From: an uncultured Campylobacter sp.
GTDB lineage: Bacteria; Campylobacterota; Campylobacteria; Campylobacterales; Campylobacteraceae
Reading direction: 5' to 3'
DNA: 64,000 nt
Assembly: GCF_947255105.1 (NCBI RefSeq)
Contig: NZ_CAMYFP010000004.1
Location: 77,531-141,530 of the forward strand
In this document: positions 17,940 to 28,400 of the stretch, one piece after another
Layout: every line of letters begins with the position of its first letter
Position numbering within the stretch: position 1 is the stretch's first letter
The notes under the pieces: generated by a model
What the model saw: the letters and a program-made list of their open reading frames with translations, nothing else
The model's database searches: none
What the model was told of the DNA's origin: nothing
Position numbers and translations under genes: made by a program

Positions 17940-19451
17940 ATGTCGCATATATCCAAACGAGCTTTTATTGCTATCGCACTTATGCTTTTTTCTATGTTTT
18001 TTGGAGCGGGCAACTTCATATTCCCGCCATTTTTGGGTTCGCAAGCAGGATCTTCAACACATATTGCAATTTTTGCATTTTGTCTAACAGCTGTGCTTTT
18101 TCCAGTCCTTGGAATTGCAGCATTTGCTAAAGCTAACGGACTTTATAACCTTGCAAGTAGAGTATCTCACCGCTTTGCAATCATTCACAGCGTAGCTTTG
18201 TTGCTCATCATCGGACCACTTTTTGCCATACCAAGAGCTGGTAACATGCCATTTGAGCTTACTATCAAGCCTTTTTTAGAAACAGATTTGCAAATTAGTT
18301 GGATGCCACTTTTTATCTATTCGATAGTCTATTTTATCATCAACTACTTTTTGTGCCAAAATTTAACAAGAATAATAGAAGCGCTTGGCAAAATCCTAAC
18401 TCCGCTACTACTTATCTTAATAACAGTTTTATTTATAGCAGCCTTTATCAATCCTATGCATGAAGGTGCAGTTTTAGAGCCAATTGCTGGATATGAAACA
18501 GCGCCTATTATAAAAGGTGTTTTAGAGGGTTATCAAACAATGGACGCACTTGCCTCTCTTAGCTTTGGACTAGTGGTTTTACTTGCCTTTAGAAAGATAG
18601 GCGTAGAAGATGAGCGCTCAGTTGTAAAATACACAATAGGAGCTGGCGTTTTAGCTGGAATAATCCTAGCCGCCATCTATCTTATGCTAGCTTATGTAGG
18701 AATGCATAGCTTTGGTCTTTTTAAATTTAGTGGCAACTTAGATGAGATGATTAAAGTCTTTGAAAATGGAACTAAACTTTACATCTTAGAGGGTAGCAAT
18801 CCACATCTTTTGGCGCTTTACAATATGCCTGACGTCCTAAACAATGCCGAGCTTCTAAAAAGTGAATTGGCAGCTGTATATCAAAGTGGTGCGACAATTT
18901 TTATGGCTCCACAAAATGGTGCTGAAATTTTGGCGAATGTTACAAATCATCTCTTTGGCTCTTTTGGCAATATAGTTTTAGGCACCACAATAGGACTTGC
19001 CTGCTTAACTACAACTGTTGGACTAATATCTGCAGCTAGTGAGTATTTTGCTAGTCTTACATCGATAAAATATCGCTCATGGGTAATTATCTGGTGCGTT
19101 ATAAGCTCTATCATAGCAAATGCCGGACTTACACAGATAATTCAATATGGAGTTCCAATCCTTGGTGTCATCTACCCTATTTCACTTGTCTTTATCGTAT
19201 TATCTTTGGTAAATGGTATCATCAAGTCAGACAAAGTAATCTATAACGTCACAGCCTATGTCACACTAATAATAAGTGTTATTCATACATTGCAATATAG
19301 CTTTGGACTAAAGATTCCTTTAGTTGCAGATCTTTTTGCCTTTTTGCCATTTTATAGCGGCGGGCTTGGTTGGGTGATACCAGCACTTATCGCCATGGTA
19401 GTTTGCTACATCTTTAGAAAAAGCAAGCTAGACCCAACTATCACTCACTAA
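17940..19451 (+). CDS. brnQ: Branched-chain amino acid transport carrier
   Basis: A cation-coupled symporter for leucine, isoleucine and valine in the inner membrane. The protein has 503 residues and about twelve hydrophobic helices, starting FIAIALMLFSMFFGAGNFIFPP, the BrnQ/LivII signature. At 503 residues it is about 60 longer than the E. coli carrier. I used the ATG at 17940, which has an AGG ribosome site 7 bases upstream and lies behind a TATAAT; a longer start at 17907 coincides with that box. A flavodoxin-like gene follows, behind a hairpin. Confidence 0.92.
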   Translation: MSHISKRAFIAIALMLFSMFFGAGNFIFPPFLGSQAGSSTHIAIFAFCLTAVLFPVLGIAAFAKANGLYNLASRVSHRFAIIHSVALLLIIGPLFAIPRAGNMPFELTIKPFLETDLQISWMPLFIYSIVYFIINYFLCQNLTRIIEALGKILTPLLLILITVLFIAAFINPMHEGAVLEPIAGYETAPIIKGVLEGYQTMDALASLSFGLVVLLAFRKIGVEDERSVVKYTIGAGVLAGIILAAIYLMLAYVGMHSFGLFKFSGNLDEMIKVFENGTKLYILEGSNPHLLALYNMPDVLNNAELLKSELAAVYQSGATIFMAPQNGAEILANVTNHLFGSFGNIVLGTTIGLACLTTTVGLISAASEYFASLTSIKYRSWVIIWCVISSIIANAGLTQIIQYGVPILGVIYPISLVFIVLSLVNGIIKSDKVIYNVTAYVTLIISVIHTLQYSFGLKIPLVADLFAFLPFYSGGLGWVIPALIAMVVCYIFRKSKLDPTITH

Positions 19452-19455
19452 AAAC

Positions 19456-19475
19456 AGAGCATCTTTGGATGCTCT
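19456..19475 (+). terminator. Hairpin after brnQ
   Basis: AGAGCATC and GATGCTCT form an 8-bp perfect stem around a four-base loop, 5 bases after the brnQ stop. Only a weak T-rich tail (TACTTA) follows, so it may be a partial terminator or an RNA-stability element that lowers read-through into the next gene. Confidence 0.5.
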
Positions 19476-19491
19476 TACTTAAAGGAAGGTT

Positions 19492-19989
19492 ATGAAAAAA
19501 GAGGCATTATTTTTTGCAACAAAAAGCGGAGCAACAAAAGAAGTTTGCGATCTAATATCAAAAGAGTTAAAAATAGAGCTTTTTGATATAAAAGAGCTAT
19601 CAAAAGAGGAGCTATCTAAGAAAATTGCATCTTTTGATAAAGTTATCTTTGCCACTTCAAGCTATGGCTTTGGCGAGTTAAGTGATGAGTGGAAGAGCAA
19701 GATTGCAACACTAAGCGAAGTTAATTTCAAAGACAAAACTGTAGCACTTGTAGGAGTTGGCAATCAAGAACGACATGGAGATAGCTTTTGTAGCGCTATG
19801 GTTGATTTTTTGCCAAAGATAAAAGGGGCTAGTCTAGTTGGACAAACAGAAACTGATGGATACAAATTTAAACTCTCATCTGCCTTTATAAACGGCAAAT
19901 TTATAGGTCTTTGTGTGGATTTTAAAGGCGACACAAAATGGCAAGAGAGAGTAAAAAACTGGTGCAAAAACCTTAAAAATAACTTCTAG
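19492..19989 (+). CDS. Flavodoxin-family protein (second copy)
   Basis: A 165-residue FMN-binding-fold protein, the same length as FldA but clearly diverged. The phosphate loop is ATKSGATKE (residues about 8-16), the first FMN loop is TSSYGFGELSDEW with Tyr where FldA has Trp, and the second loop is GVGNQERHGDSFCSAM. It carries many more lysines than the acidic FldA, which would change partner choice. It stands after brnQ with its own AAGGAAGG ribosome site. It is possibly an alternative electron carrier or a quinone-reductase-like oxidoreductase. Function not established. Confidence 0.8.
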   Translation: MKKEALFFATKSGATKEVCDLISKELKIELFDIKELSKEELSKKIASFDKVIFATSSYGFGELSDEWKSKIATLSEVNFKDKTVALVGVGNQERHGDSFCSAMVDFLPKIKGASLVGQTETDGYKFKLSSAFINGKFIGLCVDFKGDTKWQERVKNWCKNLKNNF

Positions 19990-20002
19990 CCAAACTTTTA
20001 AA

Positions 20003-20033
20003 ACCTTAAGTTATAAATTTCATAACTTAAGGT
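20003..20033. terminator. Bidirectional hairpin terminator
   Basis: A perfect 12-bp inverted repeat, ACCTTAAGTTAT and ATAACTTAAGGT, with a 7-base loop, lying between the convergent flavodoxin and dsbD genes. T-rich DNA follows on the plus side (CTATTTT), and on the minus strand it is followed by TTTTAAAAG. The right arm abuts the dsbD stop codon. Confidence 0.75.
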
Positions 20034-21749
20034 CTATTTTAAACTCTTTAGTATCCTAATTAGCTCATCTTTATCTGGATTTATAGTTTGAAGCTCTTTT
20101 TGCTCAACGCCATTTTTATAAAATATAAGTGCTGGTGGACCAAATATCTTAAATTTGGCCATAAGCTCTTTGTCGTTGCTATCCATATGCGTTACATCAA
20201 CCTTTACAAAGATAAACTCATCTAGCAAGCTCTGTATCTCGCTATCTAAAAAAAGTCTATCAAGCTTCCCACACTCCACGCACCAGCTAGCCCAAAAATC
20301 AACAACAACAGCTCTTTTGGCGCTTTTTACCAACTTCTCTAGCTCTGTAAGAGTTGAAATCTCTCTTTTTATAATAATATCGCTTTGAGTGGCGCTAAAC
20401 TTATCAAGTGGCCTTAATGCATCCTTGCCTCCACTTGCAAAGCTAACTAGCAAAATCACGCTATAGGTCAATACAAAAAATAAAAAGCCCTTTTTTATGC
20501 CACTATAAAGACTCTCTTGCTTTGCTTCAAAAAAGCCAAGAGCACCAACCATCACAAATCCAACGATAGAGTATAAAAGTAAAGTTATATTACCCTCAAT
20601 AACTCTGCCCAAAATCCAAATGGCCATAAAAAGCAGCAAAAAGCCAAAAAAACGGCTCACCTCATTCATCCAAAATCCAGGTTTTGGCAATAACTTATCA
20701 CTTCCAAAACCCAAAATCAAAAGCGGAACTCCACTACCGATACCAAGGACAAAAAGAGCGGCTCCACCAAGTAAAATATCTTTGCTACTAGCGATATATA
20801 GAAGTGCACCTGCAAGTGGTGGTGCGATACAAGGACCAACAACCAAGGCACTAAGCGCTCCTGTTATAAAAATAGCTGCCAAATTTGCGCTATTTTTTTG
20901 AGAGAGTTTTTTGTTAGAAAAATTGGTGATAAAACTTGGCATCTTTATCTCAAAAAGCCCAAACATCGATAAACTAAGCAAAACAAAAAAGAGAGCAAAA
21001 AGCACTATTACAAATGGAGTTTGAAGATAGGCTTGCACGCTAGCACCCAACATAGCCGCTCCAACACCAGCTATTGCATAGACAAAAGCGAGACCCAAAA
21101 CATAGATAAAACTAAGCAAAAAGCCACTGCTTTGTGGGTTCTTTTTGTTTGAAAGAATGATGGAAGAGACTATTGGGATCATTGGAAGCGTGCAAGGAGT
21201 GAGTGAAAGAAAAAGTCCATATCCAAAAAACGAGAGAATAAGCCAAAGAGTGCTTTTACTAAAAAAACTCTCCTCTATCTCATTTTCTACAGAGGTTTTT
21301 TTAGGATTGATTTTTTGGCTACTAATCTCATAGCTATCGCCACTTTTTATAAATTTAAAAGAGATTTTTTGTGGCTCATAACAAAATCCATCATCCGCAC
21401 AGCCGCTAAAAAAAACTTCGATATTAAACCTATCTAGCGCCTTTTCTGCATAGTTTTTAGATGAAAGTAGCACTCCAAAAGGAATTTCTATAGCTAGCTC
21501 GCCTTTGTAAATTTCAAAACTATCTTTTAACTTTGGCTCTGGAAAGTTTAAAAAAGCTGTAATATCGGCGCCATCTATGCTAAATTTAAGATCTTTTTTA
21601 TATAGATAGACACTACTATCAGTTTGAAATTTAAAGACAACTGCCTCATCATTCGTGCTAGCTTTTAACTTAAATGCCTCATCTAGAGAAAGCGGCTCAC
21701 AAAATAGAGCAGTTGCACTTATTAAAATAAATAAAACTTTTCTTAGCAA
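20034..21749 (-). CDS. dsbD: Thiol:disulfide interchange protein DsbD
   Basis: Passes electrons from cytoplasmic thioredoxin across the membrane to periplasmic thiol partners. The order is signal peptide, N-terminal periplasmic domain with CADDGFCYEPQ, an eight-helix core containing LTPCTLPMIP and GPCIAPPLAG cysteines, and a C-terminal thioredoxin domain with FWASWCVECGKLD. About 571 residues, normal for the family. I prefer TTG at 21749, which has GGGAG six bases upstream, over the TTG at 21761, which lies over that ribosome site. Its likely clients here include cytochrome c apoproteins needed for the cbb3 oxidase at 38.5-41.8 kb. Confidence 0.93.
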   Translation of the reverse strand: MLRKVLFILISATALFCEPLSLDEAFKLKASTNDEAVVFKFQTDSSVYLYKKDLKFSIDGADITAFLNFPEPKLKDSFEIYKGELAIEIPFGVLLSSKNYAEKALDRFNIEVFFSGCADDGFCYEPQKISFKFIKSGDSYEISSQKINPKKTSVENEIEESFFSKSTLWLILSFFGYGLFLSLTPCTLPMIPIVSSIILSNKKNPQSSGFLLSFIYVLGLAFVYAIAGVGAAMLGASVQAYLQTPFVIVLFALFFVLLSLSMFGLFEIKMPSFITNFSNKKLSQKNSANLAAIFITGALSALVVGPCIAPPLAGALLYIASSKDILLGGAALFVLGIGSGVPLLILGFGSDKLLPKPGFWMNEVSRFFGFLLLFMAIWILGRVIEGNITLLLYSIVGFVMVGALGFFEAKQESLYSGIKKGFLFFVLTYSVILLVSFASGGKDALRPLDKFSATQSDIIIKREISTLTELEKLVKSAKRAVVVDFWASWCVECGKLDRLFLDSEIQSLLDEFIFVKVDVTHMDSNDKELMAKFKIFGPPALIFYKNGVEQKELQTINPDKDELIRILKSLK

Positions 21750-21809
21750 TTTTTCTCCCAAATTTTAAAATAGAGGAGATTTTACACTCTTTTTATAAAT
21801 CAAATTTAA

Positions 21810-24800
21810 TCATCTCTCTTCTAACTCGAGTGCAAGTTTTTTAGTAGCGCCAAGATCTGTTTTGCCACTTCCTAAAGTTGGAATGCTCTCTACCAAATGT
21901 ATCTTTGATGGTCTCATGATAGGTGGAAGTTGGCTTTTATCTAGTAGGTCATTAAGCTCTATTTTATCCTTGTTTCCAACATAAAAAAGCACTATACTCT
22001 CGCCTTTTTTCTCATCAGGCACATTTGTGATAGCAATAATCTCATCTTGATCTAAAAGCTCATTGATTTTGCTCTCTATCAAACCAAGACTTATCATCTC
22101 ACCACCAACCTTTGCAAAGCGTGAAACTCTATCTGTGATAAACAAAAAGCCATCTTTATCTATATAACCTATATCGCCTGTTTTATAGTAGGTAACACCA
22201 TCAATATTAACCAAGACTTTAGCCGTTCTTTTTTCATCTTTGTAGTATCCCTTCATAACTTGCGCGCCGCCTATTAGTATAAGTCCCTCTTCGCCAGTTT
22301 TTAGCTCTTCTAAGCTCTCTTCATCGACAATTTTTACTATGGTAAAAGGAAGCGGCAAGCCAACACTTCCAAGTTTTGAAAAGACTAACTCTTTGTAGTT
22401 GTCAGGCTCTAATATGTTTGGCGTATTTACGCTAATTACAGGTGTTGTCTCAGTGGTGCCATAGCCCTCATAGATATCTACTCCAAACTTCATCTTAAAC
22501 TCGGTTCTTACATTTAAATTTAGCTTTTCAGCGCCAGAGATGGCTACACGAATATTACTAAACATAAGTGAGTTTACCTTTCTGTTTTTTGTATAAAGTC
22601 TATAAAAAGTAGAGGTTCCAAACATCACTGTTGCTCTATGTTTTGCACTCATCAAACCTACCATATAACCATCTGTTGGATCTGGCACATGCACGCTTTT
22701 AATCCCTGTTGAAAGTGGCAAATAGGCAGAAACTGTTAGCCCAAAGCAGTGGAAGGTCGGCAAGTTGGCAAGTATGACCTCTTTGTCATCGCTATTTAAA
22801 AGGGTGTAAATTTGAAGTATATTTGCCATGATGTTTTTGTGAGTTAGTATAACGCCCTTTGGCAAGCTCTCACTTCCACTACTAAAGAGTATGCAAGCCT
22901 CATCATTTATGCTAGTTTTTTCAAAATAAAGAGCTTTAATGAGCGCCTTTGGAAAAAAGAGCGCCTTTAAAAATGCCATTTTTCTATCGTTTTTTGTAAC
23001 TGTGGCGCCAATGTCTTCTAGATAGATAAACTTCTCGCCTATACTTCGCTCAAGATAAAAGCCTCTATCTTTTAGCTTTTCTACAAATTTCTTAGAGCTA
23101 ATGACCTTTTTTATACCAGCCATCTCAACGCAATTTATGAGATTTTCTTCGCTTAAGGTGTAGTTCAAATTTACGCCAACTCTGCCCTTTATAAGCACCA
23201 AAAGATTCATAGCGCTTCCCATAACAGAGCTTGGCAAAAGCAATCCTATATTTTTGTCGCCACCAAGATCTATCTTTTTCAAAAAGACAAGCATAAGTGT
23301 TAGAAACTTGATACCATTTAGCTCAAGTCCTGTTGTGTCGGCTATTAAATTTCTAAATGGATTTCTCTTAACTGTTTTTAGCCAGTTGTATTGCAATGGA
23401 GCTGTATTTCTTAGCTCCTCTTCAAAGGCAAAAAATGAGAGGGCAACTACCTCTTTTTTGACATCTTTAGCAGTTGCGCTATCGCTCATAGCCTTTCCAA
23501 AATTAACTCCGATTTGGCGACGTGTATAAAAGACACTTTTGCTTTTGGTATTGGCTCTTGAAAATGTAGAGCCCCAAAGCCCACTTATATAAAATGGCAC
23601 AACAAAAGCTCCACTATCCTTTAGGCTAACTTCAAAACCTTCCATAAACTCATCTACTTGGCCATTGTAGCTAAGATGACCCTCTGGAAAGAGTGCTACA
23701 ACTTCGCCATTTTGTAGATACTCTCTTATTTTCTTAACTCCTGTTTTGCTAGCGTCATCGTCGATAGGAATAGTTTTAAACCACTTTAAAAACCACTTTA
23801 AATACCAAAGTGAGTAGTAACTTCTATGCATTGCAAACTTTATAGGACGTGGGCAGGCTATCTGAAGCACTAGCCAATCAATAAAACTCACATGATTGCC
23901 AAGTAGAAGCACTCCGCCCCTTAGAGGAATATTTTGCACGCCATCAACATAGACCTTGTAGCCAAGCTTTATAAATGGAAGAGTAAGAACTCTTGCAAAA
24001 AGGTGTGGCAACAGCTTAATACCATAAAAGCCACAGACAAAGACGCAAATCGCAGCTATGATAAAAATCGCTCTTGTGCTTATGTCAAAGCTCGCGCATA
24101 ATAGAGCAAAGAGCAAAAAGGCCACCATAAAGAGATTTTGTATAAAGTTGCTACTAGCAATAACTCGCCCCATAATGGACTCTTTAGAGAAAAATTGGAT
24201 ATTTGCCTCAAGTGGCACGACAAAAATGCCACCCGCAAAACCAAACAAAAATGCCGCCAACATCATAGAAAAGATAGAGCTAGAAAGTGCAACAATCAAA
24301 AGTGCAAGTCCCAAACCAATGGCTCCAAATGGAGTTAGTCCAACTTCAATGTGATTTTTAGAGAGATTGCCAGCAAAGAGTGAGCCAAGCACAATGCCAA
24401 CTGCTGTAAGTGCGGTTATAAGCTGTATAACCACAACATTGTCACTTAACTCAATCATCTTATAGTGAGCTGGAAAAACAACTATGCAAAGTAGCGAGAT
24501 ACCCCAAAAAATAGCTAGTCCAACTATGGATAGCAAGACTACATTTTCCTGCTTTGCAAAGGAGATATTTTCTTTGAAGTAGTCAAATTTAAAGTATCTA
24601 TTTTTGTCAAATTTGCTATCAATCGCAGCTGCGTTGTAAATAGGAAGTAAAAAAGAGAGTAGAACTTGCAAAAAAGCAAGTGCAAATAAAATAGCGCCTA
24701 TTATCCAAACTGCTTGTAAATTTGAAACAATATCGCTGCCTATGTAGTATTGCTCAAATACAGTAGAGAAGAAAAATGAGCTAATTAAAATGGCAATTAT

Positions 24801-25241
24801 CGTTAATGCTTGAACTATACCATTTGCCATACCTAAATTTTTTGCTCCAACTATGCGCCTAATAAGTCCATATTTGGCCGGTGAGTAGATGGCACTTTGT
24901 ATGCCAAGAAGCAAAGTTGTAGCAAATGCTACGTAAAACCATCCTCTTATGTAAAAGATTGTTATAAAAAATATAAAAATCATCTGAAGCACAGAGCAAT
25001 ATCGTGTAATTTTCGTCCTTGAAAACCTATCGTTTAGATATCCACTTGTGCTAAAAAGTCCAATATAGGGCAAAATAATCAACAAATTTACCAAAGCTGT
25101 TAAGAAAAGTAACTTTGGTCCATCAAAGCTTTTTATAAGTAAGTTTTGGATTGTTATTTTGTGTCCGATATCGACGACAACATTCAAAAACATTATTGCT
25201 ACAAAAATTGCAAATGGTCTAATGTTTAGTAGTGATTTCAT
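21810..25241 (-). CDS. aas: LplT-PlsC-Aas fusion: lysophospholipid flippase, acyltransferase and acyl-ACP synthetase
   Basis: An 1143-residue fusion of three functions that repair lysophospholipids. Residues 1 to about 405 are an MFS transporter of LplT type, starting with a helix containing NVVVDIGHKITIQN. Residues about 430-620 are a PlsC acyltransferase with NHVSFID (His450, Asp455) and FPEGHLSYNG. Residues about 640-1143 are an AMP-forming synthetase, with the P-loop-like LFSSGSESLPKG near 785, GYGTTETTPVIS, and KTGDIGYID near 1018. The pathway imports a lysophospholipid, activates a fatty acid on ACP and reacylates. In enterobacteria LplT is a separate gene; here all three form one polypeptide. 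Its start has no clear ribosome site of its own. Confidence 0.93.
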   Translation of the reverse strand: MKSLLNIRPFAIFVAIMFLNVVVDIGHKITIQNLLIKSFDGPKLLFLTALVNLLIILPYIGLFSTSGYLNDRFSRTKITRYCSVLQMIFIFFITIFYIRGWFYVAFATTLLLGIQSAIYSPAKYGLIRRIVGAKNLGMANGIVQALTIIAILISSFFFSTVFEQYYIGSDIVSNLQAVWIIGAILFALAFLQVLLSFLLPIYNAAAIDSKFDKNRYFKFDYFKENISFAKQENVVLLSIVGLAIFWGISLLCIVVFPAHYKMIELSDNVVVIQLITALTAVGIVLGSLFAGNLSKNHIEVGLTPFGAIGLGLALLIVALSSSIFSMMLAAFLFGFAGGIFVVPLEANIQFFSKESIMGRVIASSNFIQNLFMVAFLLFALLCASFDISTRAIFIIAAICVFVCGFYGIKLLPHLFARVLTLPFIKLGYKVYVDGVQNIPLRGGVLLLGNHVSFIDWLVLQIACPRPIKFAMHRSYYSLWYLKWFLKWFKTIPIDDDASKTGVKKIREYLQNGEVVALFPEGHLSYNGQVDEFMEGFEVSLKDSGAFVVPFYISGLWGSTFSRANTKSKSVFYTRRQIGVNFGKAMSDSATAKDVKKEVVALSFFAFEEELRNTAPLQYNWLKTVKRNPFRNLIADTTGLELNGIKFLTLMLVFLKKIDLGGDKNIGLLLPSSVMGSAMNLLVLIKGRVGVNLNYTLSEENLINCVEMAGIKKVISSKKFVEKLKDRGFYLERSIGEKFIYLEDIGATVTKNDRKMAFLKALFFPKALIKALYFEKTSINDEACILFSSGSESLPKGVILTHKNIMANILQIYTLLNSDDKEVILANLPTFHCFGLTVSAYLPLSTGIKSVHVPDPTDGYMVGLMSAKHRATVMFGTSTFYRLYTKNRKVNSLMFSNIRVAISGAEKLNLNVRTEFKMKFGVDIYEGYGTTETTPVISVNTPNILEPDNYKELVFSKLGSVGLPLPFTIVKIVDEESLEELKTGEEGLILIGGAQVMKGYYKDEKRTAKVLVNIDGVTYYKTGDIGYIDKDGFLFITDRVSRFAKVGGEMISLGLIESKINELLDQDEIIAITNVPDEKKGESIVLFYVGNKDKIELNDLLDKSQLPPIMRPSKIHLVESIPTLGSGKTDLGATKKLALELEER

Positions 25242-25309
25242 AGTGTTACTTTTTGTGATATTTGAGTTTTGAAGTAGGTGAAATTTAGATCTAATAATTT
25301 CTCTTTCAT
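25238..25309 (-). CDS. Candidate 23-residue leader peptide before aas
   Basis: ATG at 25309 with an AGAGGG-type ribosome site nine bases upstream opens 23 codons and ends in TGA overlapping the aas ATG (ATGA). The aas gene itself has no good ribosome site, so translational coupling would make sense. The peptide is basic and has no recognisable domain. An in-frame extension of aas through the same DNA lacks a canonical start codon. Tentative. Confidence 0.35.
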   Translation of the reverse strand: MKEKLLDLNFTYFKTQISQKVTL

Positions 25310-25398
25310 AGCGATCCCTCTCTTTTAGTCTTAAAACTTTATCTAAAAATTGCTTAAATTCATATAATTTAATAACTCTTACAACACCCTTTTTAATG

Positions 25399-25438
25399 GA
25401 CTTTCACTTAAATTTAGAGTCAAATTTAAGTGAAAGTC
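25399..25438. repeat. Perfect 17-bp inverted repeat, por-aas gap
   Basis: Arms begin GACTTTCACTTAAATTT and close with its exact complement after the 6-base spacer AGAGTC. A second hairpin follows directly at 25439-25456. It lies downstream of the por stop and upstream of aas, both on the minus strand. Neither hairpin is followed by a minus-strand T-run, so a simple terminator is not shown; it may stabilise the por transcript end or be an operator. Confidence 0.7.
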
Positions 25439-25456
25439 GCCACTATTTAAAGTGGC
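25439..25456. repeat. Second hairpin, por-aas gap
   Basis: GCCACT and AGTGGC form a perfect 6-bp stem around ATTTAA, immediately next to the 17-bp repeat. It is the first hairpin met by RNA polymerase after the por stop codon (25484-25486, minus strand). Confidence 0.55.
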
Positions 25457-25483
25457 TAAATAAAATTAAACTACTTTTAAAGA

Positions 25484-28400
25484 CTAGCTATCATCCACCT
25501 CATCACTAAAGTCTGCTGCTGCAACTCTTTTTAACTGTCTATATCTAAACTTAGCATCTTGCCTGTTTTTTAAGAAAAGCTCTTTTGCGTGGTCAGGATT
25601 GAATTTCTTAAGCGAATTATATCTTACCTCATTTAACAAAAACTCCTCATAAAGTCCCCAGTCTGGCTCTTTTGAAGTTATTTTTAGTGGATTTTGACCT
25701 TTGGCTAAAAGTGCTGGGTTATAAGTATAAGTTGGCCAATATCCGCACTTTGTAGCAAGCGCTGCTTGATCTATCGAGCTTGCAAGTCCGCCCTTAATAC
25801 CATGAGATATGCAAGGTGAGTAGGCAATTATTAAACTTGGGCCATCATAAGCTTCAGCTTCAACTATTGCTTTTATAGTGTTTGCTTGTGAGGCATTTGA
25901 GTTAATTTGCGCTATGAAAATATTGCCATAAGTCATCATCATATAGCCAAGATCTTTGTTTTTAACAGGCTTACCAGAGGCTGTAAATTGCGCTATAGAG
26001 CCACTTCTTGAAGCTTTTGAGCTTTGTCCGCCAGTGTTTGAATAAACCTCTGTATCAAGCACCAACATATTTATATTTTCACCACTTGCAAGAACGTGAT
26101 CAAGTCCGCCAAAACCGATATCATACGCCCAGCCATCACCACCTATGATCCATTGTGATCTCTTTGGTAGATACTCTTTTAAAAGCAATAACTCTTTTGC
26201 ATAGTCTAAATTTTGATATTTTAAAAGCAAAGATGAGAGCTTTTGGGCTATCTGTTTTGACTTGGCAAAATCATTTTTCTCTATAAGCCACTCATTAAAA
26301 AGCTCTTTTAGCTCATTAGGCGCCTCTTCAATGTTATTTTTCATGATATTTTCAACTCTTGCTTGGATAGTTTTGTTGGCTATAAACATTCCAAATCCAA
26401 ACTCTGCATTGTCTTCAAAAAGAGAGTTTGCCCACGCAACTCCTCTACCATTGCTATCTTTTGTATATGGAGTAGATGGTGCTGAACCACCATATATAGA
26501 GCTACAGCCAGTGGCATTTGCAACTATCATATGATCGCCAAATAGTCTAGTAATAAGAGTGATATAGGGCGTCTCACCGCACCCTGGACATGCTGCATGA
26601 AACTCAAAGTATGGCTTGGCAAATCCAACACCCTTGACGCTCTCTTTGTTTATAAGCTCTGATTTATAGCCGACTTCATTGAAAAGATAGTTGGCATTTT
26701 CTTGCTCGCCCTCATCTAACTGCTCTTGCAGTGGGACCATTATAAGGGACTTTTCTTTACTAGGACAAATTTGCTCACAAAGCCTACAGCCTGTGCAATC
26801 AAGCGGACTTACTTGGATTTTATACTTAAGTCCCTTTAGCTCTCTTCCTTTTGCCTCAAGCGTTCTTTCTTTGAGTGTTGCTGGAGAATCTTTCTCATCA
26901 TCACTATCTAGCAAAAATGACCTAATCACCGCATGCGGACAGACAAAGACACATTGGTTGCACTGAATACAGTTTTCTTTGATCCACTTTGGAACAACTA
27001 CGCTAACTCCGCGCTTTTCAAACTTGGTAGTACCTGGCTCAAAACTTCCATCTTCATAGCCTAAAAAGGCAGAAACAGGCAATTCATCGCCCCTTGCGCT
27101 ATCTATTGGCTTGACAATATTTTCTATAAATTTTTGCTCTTTTTGACTACTATAAAATTTGGAGTCAAATTTATCATCACAGAGCGGCTCATCGCTTAAA
27201 TTTAGCCACTCTTTTTTGACATCAACCTTTATAAGACGATCTGCCCCCTCATCTATGGCTCTATAGTTCATCTGGACTATAGCATCGCCCTTTTTTGCAT
27301 AACTTTGTTTAGCAAACTCTTTCATATAAACCTTTGCCTCATCAAAAGGGATAATGTTTGCAAGCTTAAAGAAAGCCGACTGCATGATGGTGTTGGTTCT
27401 ATTGCCAAGACCAATATCATAGGCTAGTTTAGTGGCGTTGATGATATAAAACTCTATATTGCGGCTTGCCAATATCTTTTTTACACTATTTGGAAGCCTT
27501 TTTACAGTCTCTTCTTCATCCCAAATGGAATTAAGCAAAAAGACTCCATTTTCTCTAATGCCACCAATTACATCATAAATATCAAGATAGGCAGCAACAG
27601 AACAGGCGACAAAGTGAGGAGTTGATACTAGATATGTTGAACGGATAGGCTTTTTTCCAAACCTTAAATGACTTCTTGTATAGCCACCGGATTTTTTGGA
27701 GTCATATGCAAAGTAGGCTTGCGCATAAAGAGAGGTTTTATCGCCGATGATTTTTATTGAGTTTTTATTTGCACCAACAGTTCCATCTGCACCAAGTCCA
27801 TAAAAGAGGCACTCAATATCGCCCTCATTTCCCAAAGATAGGCGCTTTTTTAAAGGTAAAGAGCTATTTGTTACATCATCTACTATACCAATGGTAAAGT
27901 GATCTTTTGGATTGTTTTGCTCTAAGTTTTCAAAAATTGAGATGATTTGAGATGGATCAACATCTTTGGAGCTAAGCCCATATCGCCCACCTACTATTAC
28001 CACCTGCTCTCTTTTTTCAAAAAGAGCTGTTTTGATATCAAGATAGAGTGGCTCGCCGATACTTCCAGGCTCTTTTGTGCGGTCAAGCACAGCTATTTTT
28101 TTGACACTTTCTGGAAGAACTTTAAGAAGATGTTTTACACTAAAAGGTCTGTAGAGCTTCACCTTTATAAGTCCAACTTTTTTGCCCTGTAAATTTAAAA
28201 AATCCACAACCTCTTCTATAGTTTGATTGACTGAACCCATAGCAATGATAATATCGCTTGCCTCTTTGTCCCCATAATAGACAAATGGTTTGTAAATTCT
28301 ACCCGTTATCTTAGAGATCTCATCTAAATAGCGCTCTACAATATCAGGAAGAGCGTCATAATAGCGGTTAGAAAGCTCTCTAGTTTGAAAGTAGATATCA

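Noticed and set aside
25242..25408. In-frame N-terminal extension of aas
   Set aside because: About 55 open codons precede the aas ATG, but no ATG, GTG or TTG is in frame, and the LplT-like first helix starts just after the ATG.
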